The notes under the pieces: generated by a model | What the model saw: the letters and a program-made list of their open reading frames with translations, nothing else | Databases searched by the model: none | What the model was told of the DNA's origin: nothing | In this document: positions 27,459 through 36,442 of the stretch, piece by piece | Position numbering within the stretch: the stretch's first letter is position 1 | How the letters are laid out: every line of letters starts with the position of its first letter | Assembly (NCBI RefSeq): GCF_036014175.1 | Contig: NZ_CP107917.1 | Location: forward strand, 2,356,001-2,420,000 | DNA: 64,000 nucleotides | Direction of reading: 5' to 3' | Source: Streptomyces sp. NBC_00443 | GTDB taxonomy: Bacteria; Actinomycetota; Actinomycetes; Streptomycetales; Streptomycetaceae | Made by a program: the position numbers and the translations under genes

Positions 27459-27829
27459 CGCGGCAGGGCCCTCGAAGGGCCGCGGATGGCCGGACCGGGT
27501 CCGAGGGGCCAACGGCGAGGACGACGAGCCGGCTATCCGCACCACCCTCACGATGCCCGGCGTCCGGCAGGCGCCACCGGGGCGACGGAGTCGAAGCCCG
27601 CCCCACACGGCAGCCGCCGAGACGAGCAGCACGCCCAGCACCGACATGAACCCCATCGCTCGACCCCCTGCACCCCTCGCGTGACACCTGCGTACGCGAC
27701 CCCAGCGGTCGCACATCCACTGCCACGACAACGGGCCAACGGTCACGCAGAGTTCCCGTCAGGCACAGAAAGTCATGGAGAGTCCGCAGCCCGGGCTCGA
27801 CGAGGTTCCGACCTGGCAGCTGAACGGGG
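27459..27829. other. 371-bp gap, no confident gene
   Basis: Convergent gap between the exporter and the ADP-ribosylglycohydrolase-like gene. A minus-strand reading from ATG at 27656 begins with a hydrophobic stretch (MSVLGVLLVSAAAVWGGL) but has no stop before running antisense through the exporter gene, so I do not call it. No strong hairpin was identified. Confidence 0.4.
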
Positions 27830-28735
27830 CTACGCCGGCGCCGGCGCCCACTCCGGGAGTGCCTCGGTCCGCTCCATCCACTCGGCCGGCACCGCCCCGG
27901 CCTTCCCGGAACCGATCACGCCGCCCACGATCGCGCACGTGGTGTCCACGTCGCCGCCGACCTGCGCGGTTGTCCAGAAGGCCCGCTCATAGTCGCCGAG
28001 GGCCCGCGCGGCCGACCAGAGGGCGAAGGGCACGGTGTCGTGGGCCGTCGTACGCCGTCCACAGCCCAGTACGGCGGCGACGGTGGCCGCGTCGGCGTAG
28101 TCGAGCATGTCCCGCCCGCGCCGCAGGCCCGCCCCGACCGCGCTCTTGGGGATGAGAGCGATGACGTCATCGAGGAGCGATTCGGGGCTGGGCGGACCGC
28201 CGGGAGCGGCGGCGAGCGCGGCAGCCGCGGCTACGGCCATGGCGCCGACGACTGCCTCGCGGTGCTGATGCGTGGGGTAGGCCGAGATCTCGGCCTGGTG
28301 GGTCGCCTGCTCCGGGTCGTCCGCGTACCAGGCACCCAGCGGTGCGATCCGCATCGCGGCGCCGTTACCCCAGGAGCCCTGTCCGTTGAAGAGCGCGGCC
28401 GACAGCTCGCGCCAGTCACCGCCCTCCCGGACCAGGCGCAGCAGGCGGTTGACCGCGGGGCCGTAGCCCCGGTCGAAGTCATGGTGCTCGGCGAAGGAGC
28501 GGGCCAGCGCGTCCTGGTCGATGCGGTGGTGGGAGGCCAGGACGGCCACCACGGAGCAGGCCATCTCCGTGTCGTCCGTCCACTGCCAGGGGCCGGACGG
28601 CAGCTCACGGCGCTTCAGCAGCGGGTAGTTCACCGGGACGAAGAACTGCGAGCCCAGGGCGTCTCCCACCGCGAGTCCGCGCAGGCTGGCGAGGGCGCGG
28701 TCCAGGCGCCCTTCGGGGGAGGAATCAGCGGTCAT
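27830..28735 (-). CDS. ADP-ribosylglycohydrolase family protein
   Basis: A 301-residue protein of the DraG/ARH fold, a family that removes ADP-ribose from proteins or other targets using two metal ions. Metal-site motifs are present: GLAVGDALGSQF near the N terminus, WQWTDDTEMACSV with the acidic pair, GSWGNGAAMRIAPLG, and VGGDVDTTCAIVGGVIG near the C terminus. It is full length, with an ATG start. It lies 12 bp downstream of a histidine phosphatase gene on the same strand, so the two probably form an operon. The target is unknown. Confidence 0.92.
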   Translation of the reverse strand: MTADSSPEGRLDRALASLRGLAVGDALGSQFFVPVNYPLLKRRELPSGPWQWTDDTEMACSVVAVLASHHRIDQDALARSFAEHHDFDRGYGPAVNRLLRLVREGGDWRELSAALFNGQGSWGNGAAMRIAPLGAWYADDPEQATHQAEISAYPTHQHREAVVGAMAVAAAAALAAAPGGPPSPESLLDDVIALIPKSAVGAGLRRGRDMLDYADAATVAAVLGCGRRTTAHDTVPFALWSAARALGDYERAFWTTAQVGGDVDTTCAIVGGVIGSGKAGAVPAEWMERTEALPEWAPAPA

Positions 28736-28747
28736 CGCCCTGCCACT

Positions 28748-29407
28748 CTATCCGGTGATCCCGTACGGTTCCGGATCTCGCCAGCGTTCGAAAGGCCGGT
28801 CAAGCGTGTACTTGCCGTCGTCCCCGAGAACGAGCATCCGCATCTCCGCGTTCCCGGGGTTCGACAGCGACTCGAATTCCGCGACGGTCCAGTGGAACCA
28901 GCGCATGCAGAACAAGCGCATCGCCAGCCCGTGGGTCACCAGCAGCACGTTCGGTGGATGGTCGGGTGCCTCGAAACTGCGGAACAGGCTCTCCAGGAAG
29001 CCGCCGACCCGGTCGTACACGTCGGCGCCTGACTCTCCCTGGACGAAGCGGTAGAAGAAGTGGCCGTAGGCGTCCCGGTAGGACTTCTGGAGGCGTACGT
29101 CGTCGCAGTCCTGCCAGTTTCCCCAGTCCTGCTCACGCAGCCGGGGCTCCTCGCGCACGCGTATCACCTCGGGATCCAGGTGGAAGGCGCGCAGCGTTTC
29201 GTGCGTGCGGCGGTAGGGCGAGACGTAGACGCTGACCCGCTCGCGGCCGAACACCTCCCGCAGCCGTTTGCCCGTCTCCTCGGCCTGGCGCCAGCCACGC
29301 TCGGTCAGGGCCAGAGCATGGTCGGGCTCACGCTCGTACACAGTGTCATCAACATTGCCCGTTGACTCGCCGTGCCGGACAAGGACGATGCGCCGTGGTC
29401 GTGGCAT
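28748..29407 (-). CDS. histidine phosphatase (phosphoglycerate mutase-like)
   Basis: A 219-residue member of the histidine phosphatase superfamily. The catalytic RHG motif is in IVLVRHGESTGN near residue 10, the Arg of SPYRRTHET follows, REEPRLREQDWGNWQ supplies the catalytic acid, and NVLLVTHGLAMRLFC contains the second active-site His. The length and the insert FFYRFVQGESGADVYDR are common in actinobacterial homologues of unknown substrate. Probable operon with the following ADP-ribosylglycohydrolase-like gene. Confidence 0.93.
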   Translation of the reverse strand: MPRPRRIVLVRHGESTGNVDDTVYEREPDHALALTERGWRQAEETGKRLREVFGRERVSVYVSPYRRTHETLRAFHLDPEVIRVREEPRLREQDWGNWQDCDDVRLQKSYRDAYGHFFYRFVQGESGADVYDRVGGFLESLFRSFEAPDHPPNVLLVTHGLAMRLFCMRWFHWTVAEFESLSNPGNAEMRMLVLGDDGKYTLDRPFERWRDPEPYGITG

Positions 29408-29526
29408 GCCAGAACCCTAGATCGGTTGAGGCCCGATCGTGGACTCGGGCGGGCCTCATAAGGCGTAGGTCACATATTTCCTGCACCAGCCGCCACACCA
29501 GGAGGCACCAATAGCGGGTCCGGAAT

Positions 29527-30131
29527 TCAAACTATCCAGGTCGATTCGAGCTGGACGATGTCGCCCGTGAGGGCCGCAACGTCCGCCTCGGTCTGGGCAC
29601 GCAGCGCCAGTCGCTCCACGCGTTCCGTGCGGTACTTGCCGTGCTCCGCGGCCGACCTCCACATCGACAGCACCAGGAACTCATGGCCCGGCGCCTCGCC
29701 GAACAGTCCGCGGATCATGCCCGGGGAGCCGGCCATCGCCGGGTTCCAGACCTTCTCCTGCATGAGCGTGAAGTGCTCGGCTCGGTCTTCGTGGACACGG
29801 CAGTGGGCCACTCGGACGAGGTCCGCGTCGGTGAAGCGAGGCTCGAAGCCGGTCTTCACGTCGAAGCGGTAGTCGAAGAGCTTGACCTGCATGTCCTTGT
29901 AGGTGCCCGACTGGGCCGCAGCCAGTCTGTCGTGCGAGCGCGCCATGAAGGAGTCGTAGAAGGAACGGCTCTCCCAGAACGAGAAGACATGCGCAACCCC
30001 CTGCCGCCCCCGGCTCCAACCCCCACCCTGCCCCCGAAATCCCGGCTCCCCGGAAGCCCCGCCCACTTTCGCTGCCCCCGCTCGAAGCCGCGGCGGTCCA
30101 CCACGGTGCAGCGAATCCACTTGACCAGCAC
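29527..30131 (-). pseudogene. DUF4937/YdbC-type protein, single frameshift
   Basis: About 200 residues with ferredoxin-like (antibiotic monooxygenase-like) repeats. The N terminus VLVKWIRCTVVDRRGFERGQ reads from a GTG at 30131 in one frame. The rest, from PGFRGQGGGWSRGRQGVAHV through VKTGFEPRFTDADLVRVAHC to the stop, reads in another. The join lies at a CCCC run on the plus strand (30048-30051). One more C gives KWAGLPGEPGF, a smooth protein. The downstream frame alone is open to 30150, but its first 30 residues would be nonsense. Probably an intact gene with a sequence error. Confidence 0.72.
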
Positions 30132-30286
30132 CGCGCCATGGTAAGGCCACGGAGCGTGGCGCCGGTCACGCTCGGCAGGAGAGGTCTTCAGCGCTCGTTG
30201 CCGCGCGCGTGGCAGGATGGACAACCGGCCTTGCCTGCTGGGCAGTTCAGGCTGAGCCATAAGCGCAACGGGGAAGGGGAAGCCTG

Positions 30287-30820
30287 GTGAACGCGATCAA
30301 CAAGGGGATCCGGAAGGTCGAGATCTCAGTCAAGTGGGATCCGAGTCCGGCGGGTGATCCGCCCACCGACCTGGACCTTGTCGCCGCGACCTACCTGGCG
30401 AGCGATCCGTACGGCGATCCCGCCTATGTAGTGCACTTCGACAGCCGCTCTCCCGACGGCACCATCTATCTCAACCGGGACAGCCAGGACGGCAAGGGCT
30501 TCGGCTGGGACGAGGTCCTGACCGTGGAGCTGGACCGGCTCGACGGCCGGTACGCGCGCGTGATGGTCGGCGTCGCCATCCAGCAGCGCCCCGCTCAGCG
30601 CACCTTCGTCAGCGTCATCAATCCGGCCCTGCGCATCCGTGAGGGCTACACCGTCATGGCCGAGGACGACTTCGGCGGCGTCCTCGGGTCGACGGCGGCC
30701 ACGGTCGCGGAGTTCGTACGCGAGGGATCGAGCACGTGGGAGTTCCACTCCGGCATCCATGGTTTCGAGGACGACCCGGCGACGTTCACAGCGAGCATGG
30801 GCAAGGCTCGCCGACCCTGA
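30287..30820 (+). CDS. TerD-family protein
   Basis: A 177-residue calcium-binding-type protein of the tellurite-resistance/stress family. The TerD fold is recognisable from VEISVKWDPSP, DLDLVAATYLAS, HFDSRSPDG, GWDEVLTVELDRL and RTFVSVINPALRIREGY; acidic DLDL and DEV residues would form the metal site. The GTG start follows GGGGAAGGGGAAG. It is a single gene, not part of a full ter operon, as is common in streptomycetes. Single TerD proteins here have been tied to development and calcium signalling. The specific role is unknown. Confidence 0.88.
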   Translation: MNAINKGIRKVEISVKWDPSPAGDPPTDLDLVAATYLASDPYGDPAYVVHFDSRSPDGTIYLNRDSQDGKGFGWDEVLTVELDRLDGRYARVMVGVAIQQRPAQRTFVSVINPALRIREGYTVMAEDDFGGVLGSTAATVAEFVREGSSTWEFHSGIHGFEDDPATFTASMGKARRP

Positions 30821-30840
30821 GCGTCGCCCTTACGTTCGTC

Positions 30841-31047
30841 GGCGCATCTGGCTTCAGCGAGCCGGACTTCTTTGGGCTCACGCGACTGCATCAGCGGGCT
30901 GGAGAGCGGAAGTAGGTGCCGGGGACCTTCCGCGGGGCCCTCTCCGAAGGCCGTAGCCAGGATGTCCTCACCGTCGATGATCGGTCGGATCTCGACTGCG
31001 CCTCCACTCTGAGCCGGCGTCGGCGTGACGACTTGGAGAGTGAGGTG
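30841..31047 (-). pseudogene. remnant of a small conserved actinobacterial gene
   Basis: About 69 codons read protein-like: LTLQVVTPTPAQSGG, VEIRPIIDGEDILATAFGEG and LAEARC. They resemble the N-terminal half of a streptomycete hypothetical protein whose homologues, as I recall, continue with a Cys-rich GCCGALYV segment. Here the similarity stops at the cysteine, and the frame then runs antisense into the TerD gene. I read it as a truncated relic; a short intact gene is possible. Confidence 0.4.
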
Positions 31048-31137
31048 TCTGAGGTGATTCCTGCGGGACGGCACGCCACGATGCTCCCTGGGCCACCATC
31101 GCCTGTCACAGGCTTGTTCTTCGCTGGTAGCACGGTG

Positions 31138-31166
31138 AAGGGGACCGGCCATCGGCCGGTCCCCTT
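31138..31166 (-). terminator. distal hairpin downstream of nrdJ
   Basis: A perfect 13-bp stem AAGGGGACCGGCC with a 3-base ATC loop. It is the second of two strong hairpins past nrdJ and would also stop transcription arriving from the TerD side. Confidence 0.82.
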
Positions 31167-31193
31167 CAAAACCTGCTGGTCAGGCGACTTAGC

Positions 31194-31226
31194 GAGTCAC
31201 GTCGGATGTTGTGTCCGACGTGACTC
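31194..31226 (-). terminator. proximal hairpin downstream of nrdJ
   Basis: A perfect 13-bp inverted repeat, GAGTCACGTCGGA and its complement, with a 7-base loop. It begins only 9 bases after the nrdJ stop. With the distal hairpin it forms a tandem terminator. Confidence 0.82.
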
Positions 31227-31235
31227 CGCCTGTTT

Positions 31236-34130
31236 TCAGCTGCAGCCGCTGGTCGAGCCGCAGCCCTCGCAGATGTAGCAGGAGCCGGCTCGCTGCATCT
31301 TCGTGCCGCAGGAGAAGCACAGCGGGGCGTCGGCCTGGATGCCCAGCTGCATCTCCACCAACTCGGCGCTGGTGTGCGCCTGCTGCGGAGCGGGCTTGGC
31401 CGCCTCGACCTCGGCCTTCGGCGTGGCGACGGCCTTCAGCTCCTGTGCGCGCGGTGCCGACTGGGCCAGGCCCTCGACGTCCACCTCGTCATCGCCGGCC
31501 TCGTACGAACCGGTCTCAAGGTGACGCTGACGCTCCTCGGCGGAGTGGATACCGAGCGCGGAGCGAGTCTCGAACGGCAGGAAGTCGAGCGCCAGGCGGC
31601 GGAAGATGTAGTCGACGATCGAATGCGCCATCCGCACGTCCGGGTCGTCCGTCATGCCAGCCGGCTCGAAGCGCATGTTCGTGAACTTCGAGACGTACGT
31701 CTCCAGCGGCACGCCGTACTGCAGACCCACCGAGACGGCGATCGAGAAGGCGTCCATCATGCCCGCGAGCGTCGAGCCCTGCTTGGACATCTTCAGGAAG
31801 ACCTCGCCGAGACCGTCGTCCGGATAGGAGTTGGCGGTCATGTAACCCTCGGCGCCGCCGACGGTGAAGGACGTCGTGATTCCGGGACGACCCTTCGGCA
31901 GACGCTTGCGGACCGGGCGGTACTCGACGACCTTTTCGACCGTCTGACGGATGGCGGCCTCGGCCTTCTCCGTGATCTCGGTCTTCTCCTTCTCCTTGGT
32001 CTTGGCGGAGAGGGGCTGGCCGACCTTGCAGTTGTCGCGATAGATGGCGAGCGCCTTGACGCCCATCTTCCAGGCCTCGAAGTAGATCTCCTCGACCTCC
32101 TCGACGGTCGCCGACTCCGGCATGTTGACCGTCTTGGACAGGGCGCCGGAGATCCACGGCTGGATCGCGGCCATCATGCGGACGTGGCCCATCGCGGAGA
32201 TGGAGCGCTCGCCCATGGCGCAGTCGAACACCTCGTAGTGCTCGTGCTTGAGGCCCGGGGCGTCGACGACATTGCCGTGGTCGGCGATGTGGGCGACGAT
32301 CGCCTCGATCTGCTCCTCCTGGTAGCCCAGGCGGCGCAGGGCCTGCGGGACGGTGCCGTTGACGATCTGCATCGAGCCGCCGCCGACCAGCTTCTTGAAC
32401 TTGACCAGGGCGAGGTCCGGCTCAAGACCGGTGGTGTCGCAGGACATCGCCAGACCGATGGTGCCGGTCGGGGCGATGACGGACGCCTGGGAGTTACGGA
32501 AGCCGTTCTTCTCGCCAAGGCGCTGCACGTCCTGCCAGGCCTCCGTGGCCGCGGCCCAGACCGGCGTGTCCAGGTCGTCCATGCGGACGGCCGCGGAGTT
32601 GGCGTCGGCGTGCTGCTTCATGACGCGCAGGTGCGGCTGGGCGTTACGGGCGTAGCCGTCGTACGGGCCGACGACCGCGGCGAGTTCGGCGGAGCGCTTG
32701 TAGGACGTGCCCGTCATCAGCGAGGTGATGGCACCGGCGAGAGCGCGGCCGCCTTCGGAGTCGTACGCGTGACCGGTCGCCATCAGCAGGGCGCCGAGGT
32801 TGGCGTAGCCGATGCCGAGCTGGCGGAACGCGCGCGTGTTCTCACCGATCTTCTGCGTCGGGAAGTCCGCGAAGCAGATGGAGATGTCCATCGCGGTGAT
32901 GACCAGCTCGACGACCTTCGCGAAGCGCTCGACCTCGAAGGACTGCTTGCCCTTGCCGTCGTCCTTCAGGAACTTCATCAGGTTCAGCGAGGCGAGGTTG
33001 CAGGACGTGTTGTCCAGGTGCATGTACTCGCTGCAGGGGTTCGAGCCGTTGATACGGCCGGACTCCGGGCAGGTGTGCCAGTGGTTGATGGTGTCGTCGT
33101 ACTGGATGCCGGGGTCGGCGCAGGCCCAGGCGGCCTCGGCCATCTTGCGGAACAGAGCCTTGGCGTCGACCTCTTCGATGACCTCGCCGGTCATACGGGA
33201 GGTGAGGCCGAACTTGCCGCCCGCTTCTACGGCCTTCATGAACGTGTCGTTCACACGAACCGAGTTGTTGGCGTTCTGGTACTGGACGGACGTGATGTCG
33301 TCGCCGCCCAGGTCCATGTCGAAGCCCGCGTCACGGAGCGCGCGGATCTTCTCCTCTTCCTTGACCTTGGTCTGGATGAAGTCCTCGATGTCGGGGTGGT
33401 CGACGTCGAGGATGACCATCTTGGCGGCGCGGCGGGTGGCGCCGCCCGACTTGATCGTTCCTGCGGAGGCGTCGGCGCCGCGCATGAAGGAGACCGGACC
33501 GGAGGCGTTACCGCCGGAGGACAGCAGCTCCTTGGAGGAGCGGATGCGGGAGAGGTTCAGGCCGGCGCCGGAGCCGCCCTTGAAGATCATGCCCTCTTCC
33601 TTGTACCAGTCGAGGATGGACTCCATGGAGTCGTCGACGGCCAGGATGAAGCAGGCGGAGACCTGTTGCGGCTGCGGGGTGCCCACGTTGAACCAGACGG
33701 GGCTGTTGAAGCTGAAGATCTGGTGCAGGAGGGCGTATGCCAGCTCGTGCTCGAAGATCTCTGCGTCGGCGGGCGAGGCGAAGTACTTGTAGTCCTCGCC
33801 GGCCTTCCGATACGTCTTCACGATGCGGTCGATCAGCTGCTTGAGGCTGACCTCGCGCTGCGGGGTGCCGACGGCACCCCGGAAGTACTTGCTGGTGACG
33901 ATGTTGACCGCGTTCACCGACCAGAAGTCGGGGAACTCCACGCCGCGCTGCTCGAAGTTGACCGAGCCGTCGCGCCAGTTGGTCATGACGACGTCACGGC
34001 GCTCCCAGGCCACCTCGTCGTACGGGTGCACGCCGGGGGTGGTGTGGATGCGCTCGATACGCAGTCCCTTGGTCGCCTTGGTGCCCTTGGCGCGGGAACT
34101 CCGTGCCGGACCGCTCGCCGTCTCTGTCAT
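31236..34130 (-). CDS. nrdJ: vitamin B12-dependent class II ribonucleotide reductase
   Basis: A 964-residue enzyme that reduces ribonucleotides using adenosylcobalamin, independent of oxygen. It shows PVWFNVGTPQPQQVSACFI, GGSGAGLNLSRIRSSKE, NPCSEYMHLDNTSCNLASLN with active-site cysteines, and SQASVIAPTGTIGLAMSCDT. The C terminus has CFSCGTKMQ and CYICEGCGSTSGC, the redox/zinc tail of this subfamily. GGGAGG precedes the ATG. It follows nrdR by 165 bases on the same strand, matching the nrdRJ operon of S. coelicolor. Expression is expected to be repressed by NrdR. Confidence 0.96.
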   Translation of the reverse strand: MTETASGPARSSRAKGTKATKGLRIERIHTTPGVHPYDEVAWERRDVVMTNWRDGSVNFEQRGVEFPDFWSVNAVNIVTSKYFRGAVGTPQREVSLKQLIDRIVKTYRKAGEDYKYFASPADAEIFEHELAYALLHQIFSFNSPVWFNVGTPQPQQVSACFILAVDDSMESILDWYKEEGMIFKGGSGAGLNLSRIRSSKELLSSGGNASGPVSFMRGADASAGTIKSGGATRRAAKMVILDVDHPDIEDFIQTKVKEEEKIRALRDAGFDMDLGGDDITSVQYQNANNSVRVNDTFMKAVEAGGKFGLTSRMTGEVIEEVDAKALFRKMAEAAWACADPGIQYDDTINHWHTCPESGRINGSNPCSEYMHLDNTSCNLASLNLMKFLKDDGKGKQSFEVERFAKVVELVITAMDISICFADFPTQKIGENTRAFRQLGIGYANLGALLMATGHAYDSEGGRALAGAITSLMTGTSYKRSAELAAVVGPYDGYARNAQPHLRVMKQHADANSAAVRMDDLDTPVWAAATEAWQDVQRLGEKNGFRNSQASVIAPTGTIGLAMSCDTTGLEPDLALVKFKKLVGGGSMQIVNGTVPQALRRLGYQEEQIEAIVAHIADHGNVVDAPGLKHEHYEVFDCAMGERSISAMGHVRMMAAIQPWISGALSKTVNMPESATVEEVEEIYFEAWKMGVKALAIYRDNCKVGQPLSAKTKEKEKTEITEKAEAAIRQTVEKVVEYRPVRKRLPKGRPGITTSFTVGGAEGYMTANSYPDDGLGEVFLKMSKQGSTLAGMMDAFSIAVSVGLQYGVPLETYVSKFTNMRFEPAGMTDDPDVRMAHSIVDYIFRRLALDFLPFETRSALGIHSAEERQRHLETGSYEAGDDEVDVEGLAQSAPRAQELKAVATPKAEVEAAKPAPQQAHTSAELVEMQLGIQADAPLCFSCGTKMQRAGSCYICEGCGSTSGCS

Positions 34131-34295
34131 GCCGCCTCCCTGTACGGGCTAAAACGCCCTGAAGTGCCCCGATGTTCCCCGTGGCACGGTGTTCTGTCTG
34201 GTGCTGCGGGCACCGTCGGATTGCCACCCGCAGCAGGTCTTCTGTCGCCGCCTCGCGGCCGGATCCGGAGGTCCGAGGACCGGCCCGGCTCGCCC

Positions 34296-34865
34296 TCAGT
34301 CGGCGGCGTTGGCGGGCACGGGGACCTGTGCAGTCCCTCCGGACCCGCGGTCGTCCTCCTGGCCCCCCGTGACTGCGCATGCGTCGTTCTCGCGGTCGTC
34401 GTCGTCCGCGGCGGTGCGTCCCGTCCCCAGCCGGAGTTCCGTGATCGCGGCCTCGAAGTCCTCGAGCGAGTCGAACGCCCGGTACACGGAGGCGAATCGC
34501 AGATAGGCGACGAGGTCGAGCTCCTGCAACGGGCCGAGTATGGCCAGCCCCACGTCGTGGGTGGTCAGCTCGGCGCTTCCGGTGGCCCGCACCGCCTCCT
34601 CGACCCGTTGGCCGAGCTGGGCGAGCGCGTCCTCGGTGACAGGCCGTCCCTGGCATGCCTTGCGCACGCCATTGATGACCTTGGTACGGCTGAATGGCTC
34701 GGTGACTCCGGACCGCTTGATCACCATCAGCGAGCACGTCTCCACTGTCGTGAAACGACGGGAGCAGTCAGGACACTGGCGGCGCCTGCGGATCGACGTG
34801 CCGTCGTCAGTCGTACGGCTGTCGACGACGCGACTGTCGGGGTGCCTGCAGAAGGGGCAGTGCAT
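34296..34865 (-). CDS. nrdR: ribonucleotide reductase repressor NrdR
   Basis: A nucleotide-sensing repressor of 189 residues. The N-terminal zinc ribbon has [13 protein letters not shown] and [13 protein letters not shown] (two CxxC). The ATP-cone follows ([20 protein letters not shown], ending near residue 140) and binds ATP/dATP to set DNA binding. The C-terminal 45 residues are an acidic, low-complexity tail. The start is the ATG at 34865, downstream of AGGAGGG; the TTG three codons earlier is unlikely. It is first gene of nrdR-nrdJ and should autoregulate through boxes upstream. Confidence 0.95.
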   Translation of the reverse strand: MHCPFCRHPDSRVVDSRTTDDGTSIRRRRQCPDCSRRFTTVETCSLMVIKRSGVTEPFSRTKVINGVRKACQGRPVTEDALAQLGQRVEEAVRATGSAELTTHDVGLAILGPLQELDLVAYLRFASVYRAFDSLEDFEAAITELRLGTGRTAADDDDRENDACAVTGGQEDDRGSGGTAQVPVPANAAD

Positions 34866-34973
34866 AACTCCCAACCCTCCTCACAGCAGACTCAATAGCC
34901 TCGCTGGACCTCATGGGCCCCGCGAAGCAGCCCCAAGCATAGGCGATCTCTGAGCGGTCGAAGACCGGGGGGA

Positions 34974-35020
34974 CCACAACTTCTGGGCTGCTGCTCCAAT
35001 CCAACCACTAGATGTGGGGA
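34974..35020. promoter_or_regulatory. pair of candidate NrdR boxes
   Basis: Two related 16-bp sites, CCACAACTTCTGGGCT (34974) and CCACTAGATGTGGGGA (35005), start exactly 31 bp apart, three helical turns. That is the spacing known for tandem NrdR boxes. Each matches the consensus acaCwAtATaTwGtgt at about 9-10 of 16 positions. They lie 110-155 bases upstream of nrdR. Confidence 0.55.
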
Positions 35021-35353
35021 TTGGCTCATACATCGACGCCATACGCGCGTGTCGCTCAGACATTGCCAGGCACCGCACGGCCGGACCTGCGCGCGGCGCA
35101 CTTGGCGCACGGCCGTATCCCCACGGCACATACGGAGATACCGTGAGCGCCACACGGAGGGGACGTGGGACTCCCGCACAGATGAGGGTCGGTTCCAGGT
35201 TGATCCGATCCCGGATGGCAGACTGGGGCAACAACCCACGAGGTCGTCACCCGGCGGTGAAGGGTACAACAATGGCCCCTTTTGCCCTTCGGGCAGCACG
35301 TCAGCCATACACCCAGACACACGATCACGTCAGGTGATTCGCGATTTTTCACT

Positions 35354-35367
35354 CGAACGTGTGTTTG
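35354..35367 (+). promoter_or_regulatory. LexA (SOS) box upstream of lexA
   Basis: CGAAC-GTGT-GTTTG, one mismatch from the Gram-positive SOS box CGAAC-N4-GTTCG. It lies 61 bases before the lexA start, the right place for autorepression. The rest of the 562-bp nrdR-lexA gap holds no other gene that I can see. Confidence 0.85.
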
Positions 35368-35427
35368 GCGCAACCTTTCGAAAGCAACTACCGTTGTGCA
35401 GCAGGGAGACCATCGAGAGGGGCCGAC

Positions 35428-36207
35428 GTGACCACCACCGCAGACAGTGCCACCATCACTGCCCAGGACCGCTCCCAGGGCCGACTCGAGCCGGTGCATG
35501 CGATGAACGAAGCCATGAGTCCCGAGGGACACAAGCGCTCCCTGCCGGGCCGACCTCCCGGCATCCGGGCGGACAGTTCAGGGCTCACCGACCGGCAGCG
35601 CCGCGTGATCGAAGTCATCAGGGATTCCGTGCAGCGGCGTGGCTACCCGCCGTCGATGCGGGAGATCGGTCAGGCGGTCGGCCTGTCCAGCACGTCCTCG
35701 GTCGCCCACCAGCTGATGGCACTGGAGCGCAAGGGATTCCTGCGCCGCGACCCGCACCGCCCGCGCGCGTACGAGGTGCGAGGCTCCGACCAGGCCGCCT
35801 CCGTGCAGCCCACGGACACCGCCGGCAAGCCCGCCGCGTCCTACGTCCCGCTGGTCGGCCGCATCGCCGCCGGTGGCCCGATCCTCGCGGAGGAGTCGGT
35901 CGAGGACGTCTTCCCCCTCCCCCGGCAGCTGGTGGGCGACGGCGAGCTCTTCGTCCTGAAGGTCGTCGGTGACTCGATGATCGAGGCCGCCATCTGCGAC
36001 GGCGACTGGGTCACGGTCCGGCGCCAGCCGGTCGCGGAGAACGGCGACATCGTCGCCGCCATGCTCGACGGCGAGGCCACCGTCAAGCGCTTCAAGCGCG
36101 AGGACGGCCACGTCTGGCTCCTCCCGCACAACGCTGCGTACGAGCCGATTCCCGGCGACGACGCGACCATCCTGGGCAAGGTGGTGGCAGTGCTGCGGCG
36201 CGTGTGA
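35428..36207 (+). CDS. lexA: SOS repressor LexA
   Basis: A 259-residue repressor-protease. An N-terminal extension of about 45 residues, typical of streptomycetes, precedes the winged helix ([20 protein letters not shown], then [20 protein letters not shown]). The autocleavage site is the Ala-Gly in [13 protein letters not shown]. The catalytic Ser is in [15 protein letters not shown] and the Lys in [11 protein letters not shown]. The GTG start is preceded by GAGAGGGG. It controls DNA-damage genes and itself through the upstream box. Confidence 0.96.
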   Translation: MTTTADSATITAQDRSQGRLEPVHAMNEAMSPEGHKRSLPGRPPGIRADSSGLTDRQRRVIEVIRDSVQRRGYPPSMREIGQAVGLSSTSSVAHQLMALERKGFLRRDPHRPRAYEVRGSDQAASVQPTDTAGKPAASYVPLVGRIAAGGPILAEESVEDVFPLPRQLVGDGELFVLKVVGDSMIEAAICDGDWVTVRRQPVAENGDIVAAMLDGEATVKRFKREDGHVWLLPHNAAYEPIPGDDATILGKVVAVLRRV

Positions 36208-36380
36208 CGGCTGCGGCGGGCGAAGCCGACGGCGGCGCCCTCTGACCGGGCCCCGGGACCCCTGCGCCGGTTCCGGGGCCCTGTGCTGTCCGGGCGGCCG
36301 TGCGCGCTGCTTCAGACCCTGTGCCGCTGCCCCAACCCTGTGCGGTGCGGGAACCCCGCCGTCAGCGGGCTCTGGATCGG

Positions 36381-36416
36381 GGGTTAGCCTGTCGCGGCGC
36401 CGCGACAGGCTAACCC
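36381..36416. terminator. bidirectional palindrome between lexA and helicase gene
   Basis: An 18-bp perfect inverted repeat with no extra loop: GGGTTAGCCTGTCGCGGC and its complement, extended by one G-C pair. It lies between convergent genes and can terminate both. The half-site TTAGCCT...AGGCTAA slightly resembles an iron box, but the symmetry is that of a hairpin. Confidence 0.85.
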
Positions 36417-36442
36417 CGATCCTCACCCTGGCTGTTCCGCCA

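Noticed and set aside
25266..27746. 826-codon minus-strand reading across the TetR/MFS region, starting with a hydrophobic stretch
   Set aside because: It runs antisense through the exporter and its operators. Only the short N-terminal stretch looks membrane-like, and it has no stop of its own.
31374..34898. 1174-codon plus-strand open reading over nrdJ and nrdR
   Set aside because: Antisense shadow spanning two real genes; no start signal or domain.
36381..36416. Iron-box-like TTAGCCT...AGGCTAA palindrome
   Set aside because: It sits between convergent 3' ends with full hairpin symmetry, so a terminator is the better reading.
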